From the NCBI GenBank assembly GCA_937892025.1, contig CALAVA010000260.1, forward strand, positions 1 to 8,515: a stretch of DNA of 8,515 bases, read 5' to 3'. The position numbers and the translations under genes were made by a program. The DNA comes from an uncultured Bacteroidales bacterium (lineage in GTDB: Bacteria; Bacteroidota; Bacteroidia; Bacteroidales; WCHB1-69). The notes beneath the pieces were generated by a model that was not told where the DNA came from, made no database searches, and saw only the letters and a program-made list of their open reading frames with translations. Below, piece by piece: positions 1 through 5,574 of the stretch (its first letter is position 1; each line of letters begins with the position of its first letter).

Positions 1-319
1 TAAAAAACATTATTTGCATTTTTTTTCTAAAAATATCAAAAAACATAGATTTATACATTTCTTTTCTTATACGCAACTTTCCGCAAAAAAGTTACATAAG
101 GTGAGTTCTATAAATTTCACCATTTTAATAAAAATTGTATAAATATGAGGCAGTAAACATTAGATGTTTTTTATCTTATTGTTGTTGAAATAGTTATGGC
201 ACTCGCATAGATTTTTTTCTTCCATTCAGAAATCTATTTTTTTGCCAATACAAAAATTTTATGAAATGAATTTATAAAACTCACAAATATAAAAAGTCAT
301 TTTTCATAAAAATTATTTA
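1..319. other. Intergenic region without a supported gene
   Basis: This stretch is very AT-rich and no open reading frame in it looks like a protein gene on either strand. It holds one convincing structure, the plus-strand hairpin with a T-run at 207-243. Two weaker inverted repeats are also visible: AACTTT/AAAGTT at 75-80 and 88-93, and GGTGA/TCACC at 100-104 and 117-121. The left part may be the 3' untranslated end of a gene outside the window or may carry a small RNA; nothing visible decides between these. I see no tRNA-like or riboswitch-like fold. Confidence 0.6.
207..243 (+). terminator. Putative Rho-independent terminator (orphan)
   Basis: A perfect 8-bp stem, ATAGATTT (207-214) with AAATCTAT (230-237), encloses a 15-nt loop and runs directly into seven T residues (237-243). 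The T-run is only on the plus strand, so it would stop rightward transcription. The stem has a single G-C pair per arm and the loop is large, so strength is uncertain. No gene lies upstream of it within the window. It would end a transcript entering from the left or a non-coding RNA, and it insulates the downstream MbnP-like gene. Confidence 0.5.
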
Positions 320-327
320 TATATTTG
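320..327 (+). promoter_or_regulatory. Bacteroidota-type -7 promoter box for the MbnP-like gene
   Basis: TATATTTG matches the Bacteroidota primary sigma -7 consensus TAnnTTTG at every fixed position and is followed by C, as is common. It lies 13 nt before the ATG at 341, so the 5' leader would be only about 8 nt long. No clean TTTG -33 element is present; the nearest candidate is the T-run at 300-304. No ribosome-binding site is visible, as is normal for the phylum. Confidence 0.6.
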
Positions 328-340
328 CATAAATTTTTGT

Positions 341-1132
341 ATGAAAAAATATAAAACCATATTATTAGCATTGATGCTATTTTGCACAACAGCATGTAGA
401 GAAAAGACCATATTACCAACTATCCCAACATACACAATCGCATTCAGCCACGTTGTAGATGAACGTTCATTAGCACTTGATAGTGTTTTATATACAAACA
501 TAGTTGGGAACAAGTATTATATCAACGAGCTAAAATATTTCATATCCGATGTTTGTTTTTATAAAAATGGCGAAGAATATCTTATTCCCTACATTCATTA
601 TGTTGATGTATTCTATCCTTCTACACTTTATTGGACAATAAACCAAGATTTTAATGTTGATTTGGAAGATAGTTTTTACGATTCTATAGCATTTACTTTC
701 GGCATAAACGACAAAAAAAATACGACAAACCGATTTGTAAATTTTCCTGAAAACGCCATGAGTTGGCCTACCATTTTAGGAGGAGGCTACCATTATATGA
801 TGTTAAATGGAAAATATATAGAAAATGATACACTTAAAGCCATGAATATACATTTAGGGAAAGGACAAATTTATTTAGGTAACTCCCTTTCCACAGATTC
901 TATTGTAGGATTTATTGACAATAGTTTTAGAATAACATTATCATTATCAAAAGTATTATTTACCAATCAACAAGACACGCTATTTTTGGAGATGAATATT
1001 AACAATTGGTTTGCCTATCCATTTAATTTTGACATTAATTATTTTGGCAGTCATATTATGCAAAACCAAGTGGCAATGCAAATGCTAAAAGAAAATGGTC
1101 AAAAAAATGTATTTTCTGTAAAAAACGACTAA
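341..1132 (+). CDS. MbnP-like family protein, putative lipoprotein (copper-associated)
   Basis: The 263-aa product starts with a short basic, hydrophobic leader ending in a plausible lipobox (TTAC, Cys19), followed by REK, so it is probably a lipoprotein. The rest fits the MbnP-like family: a beta-rich start (residues 31-39), YTNIVGNKYYINELKYFISD (51-70), YVDV (87-90), a Y-DSIAFTFGIND segment (113-124), M-S-WP...GGGYHYM (140-153, Trp142), HLG (171-173) and a C-terminal HIMQNQVAM...NG..NVFSV block (238-260). Studied MbnP proteins are periplasmic and bind copper through a kynurenine that a di-haem MbnH partner makes from Trp. No MbnH/cytochrome peroxidase gene lies in this window, so copper handling is inferred from family only. 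The start follows a TATATTTG box by 13 nt, which supports the ATG at 341. The -3 lipobox residue is Thr rather than Leu/Val/Ile, so lipidation is likely but not certain. Confidence 0.8.
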   Translation: MKKYKTILLALMLFCTTACREKTILPTIPTYTIAFSHVVDERSLALDSVLYTNIVGNKYYINELKYFISDVCFYKNGEEYLIPYIHYVDVFYPSTLYWTINQDFNVDLEDSFYDSIAFTFGINDKKNTTNRFVNFPENAMSWPTILGGGYHYMMLNGKYIENDTLKAMNIHLGKGQIYLGNSLSTDSIVGFIDNSFRITLSLSKVLFTNQQDTLFLEMNINNWFAYPFNFDINYFGSHIMQNQVAMQMLKENGQKNVFSVKND

Positions 1133-1134
1133 AG

Positions 1135-1149
1135 AATCAACGCTTGATT
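1135..1149. terminator. Weak inverted repeat at the convergent gene junction, possible shared terminator
   Basis: AATCAA (1135-1140) and TTGATT (1144-1149) form a perfect 6-bp stem around CGC. It starts 3 bases after the MbnP-like stop codon and covers the stop codon and last codons of the opposing gene. A run of six T follows on the plus strand at 1161-1166. On the minus strand a TTTTTT run follows the stem after about ten bases (complement of 1120-1125). The stem is short and AT-rich and the T-runs are not adjacent, so terminator function is tentative. Confidence 0.3.
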
Positions 1150-2042
1150 GTAATAGAACCTTTTTTGAGATATTGCTCTCCGCCAAAAGTAAATTTAAAA
1201 TAATAATAGTACACGTTATCTGGCAGATTTTCTCCACACCAATTATTATCATAATGCTGTTGCTCAAACACAATACGTCCCAAGCCATTAAAAACAATCA
1301 AATGATTTAATCCTGTACTATCTTTTCCTTGAATTTCAAAGCAGTCGTTATAGCCATCTCCATTAGGTGTTATAATATTAGGAATAAACAAATTGGGTAA
1401 TATAGGCATTTCTGTTTTATCTTCTTCCCAAACAAAATTTTCTTCGACCTTAGGTTCCTGAATTACTTGTTGTGAGGAAAATTTTGGCGTTTCTTGAACT
1501 TTGGGTTCATTGTTATTATAATCTTGATTTTCATTATTTTTTTCAACAAAAGAAATATCTTCCCTTTCTAAAACACTATCATTAAGCCCTATTTCTGCTA
1601 TCAAAGTATTAGGTGTTGATTCTTTGGATATATCAACATAGCCATGTGGTGATGTCGCTTGTATAATTGGTTTTGGTTTTGGTTGTATTTTAGTTGTATT
1701 TTCCTCATTTTCTATACTTTTCAATATATTATCTTGTTCTTGTGTACTCAATGTATCCACATTCGGCATAGTATTATTCAGCAAAGCATTATCTCTTTCA
1801 TCAGTTGAATTTACCAAAAAGAAAACCAATACCCCAACGGCTACTACAAAAACAATGGCTATAGTAGTCTTTAAAGCCATAGTCGGCATAAACGCATGTG
1901 GTGCAGAGGCCTGCGTTGGAAGTGTATCTAATTTTGATGTCAATTTTTCCCAATAGGAATTAGGCGGAACAACTTTATATTGAGATAATTGTTCTTTTAT
2001 TTGTTCATCAAATTGTTTATCCGTTTGTGTATTGATATTCAT
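1137..2042 (-). CDS. Putative membrane anti-sigma factor with a periplasmic type B T9SS / gliding-motility (CHU_C-like) C-terminal domain
   Basis: The 301-aa product has three parts. Residues 1-45 are a soluble, charged helix with FDEQIKEQL and PPNSYWEKL, resembling the cytosolic N-termini of Bacteroidota proteins encoded after ECF sigma factors. Residues 57-78 form one hydrophobic membrane segment, and there is no cleavable signal peptide. Residues 80-213 are a polar, low-complexity linker with a PKPKP stretch. Residues 214-301 match the gliding-motility-associated / T9SS type B C-terminal domain: LFIPNIITPNGDGYND (218-233), VFNGLGRIVFE (250-260), WCG (268-270), VYYYYFKF (277-284) and a terminal KGSITIKR. 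The start codon directly abuts the sigma factor stop (TAA then ATG), implying translational coupling and partnership. By topology the C-terminal domain would be periplasmic. Cys234 and Cys269 are unusual for the domain. The anti-sigma role is inferred from position and layout; a simple T9SS cargo is less likely because of the internal anchor. Confidence 0.72.
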   Translation of the reverse strand: MNINTQTDKQFDEQIKEQLSQYKVVPPNSYWEKLTSKLDTLPTQASAPHAFMPTMALKTTIAIVFVVAVGVLVFFLVNSTDERDNALLNNTMPNVDTLSTQEQDNILKSIENEENTTKIQPKPKPIIQATSPHGYVDISKESTPNTLIAEIGLNDSVLEREDISFVEKNNENQDYNNNEPKVQETPKFSSQQVIQEPKVEENFVWEEDKTEMPILPNLFIPNIITPNGDGYNDCFEIQGKDSTGLNHLIVFNGLGRIVFEQQHYDNNWCGENLPDNVYYYYFKFTFGGEQYLKKGSITIKR

Positions 2043-2576
2043 TTAGTTTTTATACATTTTCAATTTTTTTTGTAATTCTTTTCTTGCTCTATTCAATTGA
2101 GAGCGAACTGTTCCAATATTGATGTTCAATATTTTGGCAGTTTCTTCATAAGTATATCCTTCTACTACGACCAAATTAAAAACCGTTCTATACCCGATAG
2201 GTAAACTTTGTATTTTTTGCACAATCTCTTGTGTTTCAATTATTTGTTGTGGGTTTTCCATATTAGAGTCCACATTTTCCAAATATTGTTCATCTTCTTG
2301 ATACTTATATTTTTCATTTACTCGCAGACAAGAGATTGCATTATTTATCATAATTCGTTTAATCCACCCTTCAAAAGAGCCTTCATTTCTGTATGTATCC
2401 AATTTTGAGAATATCAATGTAAATCCTGTAATAAAAGCATCTTCAGCCTCTTCTATTGTTGCCATATAACGCTGACACAAAGCGAACAAAGCGGGAGCAT
2501 ACTTGTCATACAATAGTTTTTGAGCCTTTCTATCGCCTTTTTTACATTGTTTAATAAGCTCATCTTCAGACAGCAT
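2043..2576 (-). CDS. RNA polymerase ECF-type (sigma-70 family) sigma factor
   Basis: The 177-aa product has a region 2 at about residues 23-90, with the core-binding EEAEDAFITGFTLIF segment (42-56) and the GSFEGWIKRIMINNAISCLR promoter-melting segment (66-85). Region 4 is at about 125-172, with a helix-turn-helix YTYEETAKILNINIGTVRSQL (141-161) and the basic NRARKELQKKL tail. It lacks regions 1.1 and 3, as ECF sigma factors do, and has family-typical length. The ATG at 2576 is chosen because MLSEDELIKQCKKGDRKAQ is the usual N-terminus of Bacteroidota ECF factors. An extension to 2603 would need a TTG lying inside a promoter-like T-run. The EDA-Q-GF motif usual in this family reads EDAFITGF, so the glutamine is Thr here. 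The stop abuts the start of the putative anti-sigma gene. The regulon cannot be read from this window. Confidence 0.88.
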   Translation of the reverse strand: MLSEDELIKQCKKGDRKAQKLLYDKYAPALFALCQRYMATIEEAEDAFITGFTLIFSKLDTYRNEGSFEGWIKRIMINNAISCLRVNEKYKYQEDEQYLENVDSNMENPQQIIETQEIVQKIQSLPIGYRTVFNLVVVEGYTYEETAKILNINIGTVRSQLNRARKELQKKLKMYKN

Positions 2577-2600
2577 AACTACTTTTCTATTTAAAAGACG

Positions 2601-2608
2601 CAAAAATG
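2601..2608 (-). promoter_or_regulatory. Possible weak internal promoter before the sigma factor gene
   Basis: On the minus strand CATTTTTG followed by CG differs from the TAnnTTTG consensus only at the first base. It lies in the 36-bp gap between the DUF3109 stop and the sigma ATG, 24 nt before that ATG. No TTTG -33 element is evident. In such an AT-rich genome this could be chance. Confidence 0.25.
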
Positions 2609-2612
2609 TGCA

Positions 2613-3179
2613 TTAAAGTTGTCTCATTTTTAGAAAAACTTTCACTTTTTCTATCCATTCTTTGCCATATTTACGAGTTAAGGGTTCTTGTAAAAAATCA
2701 AACACACTAATATTCTGTTGTTTACCGTTTATTATGGCTTGTTTGCAAATATCCCATTGATGATAATCTACAGTATCATAATTGTTCCATTTGTTTATTC
2801 TTATTGGATAGAGATGACAAGATATGGGCTTTTGAAAATTGATTTTTTTATCGAGAAAAGCATTTTCTATGGCACATTCTATTCTATCTTCTTTTTGGAC
2901 TCCAAAAGCACATATTGCATTATTAACTAAAGGGGTAACCAAAAATCCATCCACATCATAATCAAAGACCCCATTTTTTTGAATTATACTATTACCTTCT
3001 TTGCTCAAATACGGCTGTATTTTATCCACAATATCTTCTAAAATAGCAACTTCTTCTTCTTCCAATGGGGCGCCTGCATCGCCTTCCACACAACAAATAC
3101 CTTTACAAGCGGCCATATCACAACAAAAATGGCAGTCAAAAATATCTTCAGAAATAAGTGTATTGTCTATCACTAACAT
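2613..3179 (-). CDS. DUF3109 family cysteine-rich protein
   Basis: The 188-aa product has no signal peptide or membrane segment, so it should be cytosolic. It carries ten cysteines: a dense N-terminal cluster at Cys16, 19, 20, 25, 29 and 30 (D-CHFCCDMAACKGICCVEGDAG), then Cys90, Cys102, Cys121 (ISCHLYPIR, 119-127) and Cys145 (WDICK). This layout matches DUF3109, a family common in Bacteroidota, and recalls the Zn/Fe-chelating cysteine clusters of YkgJ-type proteins. Metal or iron-sulfur binding is therefore plausible, but no function is established. It starts 3 bp after the truB stop and ends 36 bp before the sigma factor gene, so it is probably co-transcribed with both. The C-terminus (TRKYGKEWIEKV) is typical for the family, and the gene is intact. 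Confidence 0.82.
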   Translation of the reverse strand: MLVIDNTLISEDIFDCHFCCDMAACKGICCVEGDAGAPLEEEEVAILEDIVDKIQPYLSKEGNSIIQKNGVFDYDVDGFLVTPLVNNAICAFGVQKEDRIECAIENAFLDKKINFQKPISCHLYPIRINKWNNYDTVDYHQWDICKQAIINGKQQNISVFDFLQEPLTRKYGKEWIEKVKVFLKMRQL

Positions 3180-3182
3180 GAT

Positions 3183-3917
3183 TTATAATTCAAAATCTTT
3201 TTTCTTTCCATGATGGATTCTGTCAGAATTAACAAAAGGGCTAAAATCAAAAGCGTTCTCTAATTTATACTCGCCAATAGCCACCCTTTTTAAGGCACTC
3301 AAATAGGCTCCACAAGCCAAGATTTCTCCAAAATCACGTGCTATAGAACGGATATAAGTACCTTTACTACAAGTAATTTCAAAATCTACTTCTGGCAAAT
3401 CTACACGTGTATTTTTAAATTGATAAATAGTTACTTTTCTGGCTTCCATAGGTAAGATTTGCTCTTGTCTGGCTTTGACATAGGCTTTTTGCCCATTGAT
3501 TTTCAATGCAGAGAACATAGGAGGAATCTGCTCTATTTCTCCCGTTAACGTTTGTTGTGCTTTTTTTATATCCTGCAAAGTAATATGCTCATAGGGCAAC
3601 CTATTTTCTATCGGTTTTTCTAAATCATAACTTGCTGTTGTTTCCCCAAGTGTAAAAGTTCCTGTATAGGTCTTTTGCAATGATTGAATGTTAGGTATTT
3701 CTTTGGTATATTTACCTACACAAACTATCAACAAGCCTGTTGCCAATGGGTCTAAAGTTCCTGTATGACCAATTTTTATCTTTTTCAGATTAAATGTTTG
3801 TCTGATAAGATATTTCAATTTATTTACAACATCAAAAGACGTCCATCTTAATGGTTTATCTATCAATAAAATATCCCCATTTATATCTATATTTGATATG
3901 TCTAAAATATTCATCAT
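3183..3917 (-). CDS. truB: tRNA pseudouridine(55) synthase TruB
   Basis: The 244-aa cytosolic enzyme isomerises U55 in the T-loop of tRNAs to pseudouridine. Signature segments are in order: GDILLIDKPLRWTSFDVV (14-31), the catalytic-loop GHTGTLDPLATGLL (50-63) with the presumed nucleophile Asp56, KTYTGTFTLG (82-91), the PPMFSALKINGQKAYVKAR block (132-150) and CSKGTYIRSIARDFG (183-197). At 244 aa it is shorter than E. coli TruB (about 314 aa) and lacks room for the C-terminal PUA-like domain, a short form usual in Bacteroidota. Two adjacent ATGs (3917 and 3914) could each start it. It begins 8 bp after the lytic transglycosylase stop and ends 3 bp before the DUF3109 gene. Confidence 0.95.
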   Translation of the reverse strand: MMNILDISNIDINGDILLIDKPLRWTSFDVVNKLKYLIRQTFNLKKIKIGHTGTLDPLATGLLIVCVGKYTKEIPNIQSLQKTYTGTFTLGETTASYDLEKPIENRLPYEHITLQDIKKAQQTLTGEIEQIPPMFSALKINGQKAYVKARQEQILPMEARKVTIYQFKNTRVDLPEVDFEITCSKGTYIRSIARDFGEILACGAYLSALKRVAIGEYKLENAFDFSPFVNSDRIHHGKKKDFEL

Positions 3918-3925
3918 TCCAACAA

Positions 3926-5422
3926 TTAAGGAACTATCATATCAGCAGGTTTTACATCACTTGTTTTCGTTGTTACAGAATCTCCTACGACCACCTTAGA
4001 TTGCGGAGACCCATCCAAAGGACTAAGAATTGATTGAAAGGTATCTGTTTGTGTGTTTTTCAAGACAGAAGAACCTTGATTTATCAATGTATCATTTTGA
4101 TTATCAGCTGTATCTTGTTTTGGTTTTGGAACAAATATTTTTTTATAACCGACAATAAGACTTTGCCCAATACGCAAGGTTGAATTGAGAGATATTTTAT
4201 TCAAATTGGCAATAGTTGTTGCTGTTGTGGAATATTTTCTTGCAATAGCGGACAATGTTTCACCGCTTTTAACTACATGTCGTCTGGGTTCCATACGATA
4301 AGTTCCACTGCTATCTGACATAGCCACATTAAAAATATCTTCAGAAACTCTGGCTGGTTTAAAATATTGGTCTGGATTATAATTGTAAATACTATCTTTC
4401 ATGAGCAAAAATTTATTGATATGATTTGCAGGCAATATCAATACCATAGCCATATCTTCAGTGGCAGGCACAATACTCATTTTATATTGAGGGTTTAATA
4501 GTTTCAATTCTTCTTCTGGAATACCCATAAGAGCCTCTATTTGTTGAAAATGCACTTTATGATGAATATGTATAGTATCCGTTTGAGAGAACTTTGCTTC
4601 AGCGGCGGTTATTCCATATTTATCGTAATAACGCATAGCGAACCAAGCCCCATAAAACGCGGGGACATAACCTCTTGTTTCTTTTGGGAGATAATCATAC
4701 AAATCCCAGAAATCTGTTTTACCCCCTGAACGCACAATAGCTTTTGTTACATTTCCCGGTCCACAATTATAGGCCGCCATTGCCAAAACCCAATCCCCGA
4801 AAAACGTATCACTCAAATATTTTAAATAGCGAGCAGCAGCATCGGTTGCTTTGATGGGATCTCTTCTGTAATCTACTAAAGTATTGACATCTAAGCCGTA
4901 TAACTTACCTGTTTTGTACATAAACTGCCATAAACCCGTTGCACCTGCTCTTGACACTGCGTTCGGATTGAGAGCTGATTCTATAATAGCTAAATATTTA
5001 AGTTCTATGGGACAATTATACTTGTCTAAAACCTCTTCAAACATAGGAAAATAATACTTGGCCAGACCCAACAACAAGGATAATGACTGTTTCCTTTTGG
5101 TATATAAATTAATATATCTTTTAATATCATTATTATAAACCATAGGAAAGACGGTTTTATCTGTCAGTTCCTTCAATCTAAACATGGTTATAGAATCTTC
5201 ATCAACAGAAGATATAGGCTTGGAAGTATGTGGCTTTTGAGATTGTTCATGATAGACCGCATTTTTGGCATACCACGAATCCAATAACTTATCTAATTGT
5301 TCTATTATCAAAGAATCTGACCCTATTTGCAGATTTTGTGCCAACAATGAATTTATTGTAAATTGACATAATATAAAACAACAAATAAAGCGACCTATAT
5401 ATTTTCTACAACTTTTATTCAT
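3926..5422 (-). CDS. Exported lytic transglycosylase with LysM domain (MltD-like)
   Basis: The 498-aa product starts with a signal peptide (residues about 1-29, ending LLAQ). The SLT/GEWL-type lytic transglycosylase domain spans about 125-265: LAIIESALNP (144-153) with presumed catalytic Glu148, SRAGATGLWQFM (157-168), the AAYNCGPGNV motif (216-225) and a PKETRGYVPAF segment (246-256). Such enzymes cleave peptidoglycan between MurNAc and GlcNAc to form 1,6-anhydro ends. A divergent LysM-like segment lies at about 287-333 (VHFQQIEALMGI...LLNPQYK), and a canonical LysM at 382-425 (HVVKSGETLSAIARKY...LRIGQSLIV) should bind glycan. The last 70 residues are a low-complexity Ser/Thr/Asp/Gln tail with no recognised domain. 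The architecture resembles E. coli MltD, but with one clear LysM. A TATCTTTG box 8 nt upstream supports the ATG. It appears to head the operon with truB. Confidence 0.9.
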   Translation of the reverse strand: MNKSCRKYIGRFICCFILCQFTINSLLAQNLQIGSDSLIIEQLDKLLDSWYAKNAVYHEQSQKPHTSKPISSVDEDSITMFRLKELTDKTVFPMVYNNDIKRYINLYTKRKQSLSLLLGLAKYYFPMFEEVLDKYNCPIELKYLAIIESALNPNAVSRAGATGLWQFMYKTGKLYGLDVNTLVDYRRDPIKATDAAARYLKYLSDTFFGDWVLAMAAYNCGPGNVTKAIVRSGGKTDFWDLYDYLPKETRGYVPAFYGAWFAMRYYDKYGITAAEAKFSQTDTIHIHHKVHFQQIEALMGIPEEELKLLNPQYKMSIVPATEDMAMVLILPANHINKFLLMKDSIYNYNPDQYFKPARVSEDIFNVAMSDSSGTYRMEPRRHVVKSGETLSAIARKYSTTATTIANLNKISLNSTLRIGQSLIVGYKKIFVPKPKQDTADNQNDTLINQGSSVLKNTQTDTFQSILSPLDGSPQSKVVVGDSVTTKTSDVKPADMIVP

Positions 5423-5430
5423 ACAATTTG

Positions 5431-5438
5431 CAAAGATA
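5431..5438 (-). promoter_or_regulatory. Bacteroidota-type -7 promoter box for the lytic transglycosylase operon
   Basis: The minus strand reads TATCTTTG followed by CA, a full match to TAnnTTTG. It lies only 8 nt before the ATG at 5422, which implies a leader of a few nucleotides or near-leaderless translation. The stretch immediately upstream is a long A-run on the minus strand (complement of the T-run at 5442-5450), and no clear TTTG -33 element is placed correctly. Confidence 0.6.
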
Positions 5439-5509
5439 CAATTTTTTTTTCAAGTCATTATATTCACCATTTGGTAGAATATTTTTATATAGATTCAAGT
5501 GGCAATAGA

Positions 5510-5541
5510 AAAAAAAAGACCGATTAATCGGTCTTTTTTTT
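5510..5541 (-). terminator. Strong palindromic Rho-independent terminator after the M16 protease gene
   Basis: GACCGATT and AATCGGTC (5518-5533) form a perfect 16-bp palindrome, flanked by eight A on the left and eight T on the right, so the full 32 bp is self-complementary. Either strand gives a GC-containing stem followed by a T-run. It lies 33 bp past the M16 protease stop codon and would end that leftward transcript. Its symmetry would also block rightward transcripts. It separates the protease gene from the lytic transglycosylase operon promoter. Confidence 0.9.
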
Positions 5542-5574
5542 CAAATAATTTATTCTTTATCAATTAAAAAAAAC

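Larger units (their letters stand above)
1137..5422 (-). other. Putative five-gene operon: lytic transglycosylase, truB, DUF3109, ECF sigma factor, anti-sigma/T9SS-domain protein
   Basis: Five minus-strand genes follow each other with gaps of 8, 3, 36 and 0 bp and no hairpin terminator between them. A TATCTTTG promoter box lies immediately before the first gene, and the palindromic terminator upstream of it (5510-5541) isolates the cluster from the M16 protease gene. This supports one transcription unit, with a possible weak internal promoter before the sigma gene. Co-transcription is inferred from spacing only. Confidence 0.65.

Noticed and set aside
100..121. GGTGA/TCACC inverted repeat as an operator or terminator
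   Set aside because: The stem is five base pairs with a 12-nt spacer and no T-run directly after it; expected by chance in this length.
313..513. A 66-codon minus-strand frame over the start of the MbnP-like gene
   Set aside because: It lies opposite the conserved MbnP-like N-terminus and its promoter, and has no recognisable features.
1668..1690. Short GGTTTT tandem repeat as a possible repeat element
   Set aside because: It only encodes the PKPKP linker of the putative anti-sigma protein; two to three copies are too few to call a repeat element.
5510..5541. Perfect 32-bp palindrome as a regulator operator or recombination site
   Set aside because: Flanking A8 and T8 runs, and its place just after a stop codon, fit an ordinary bidirectional terminator better.
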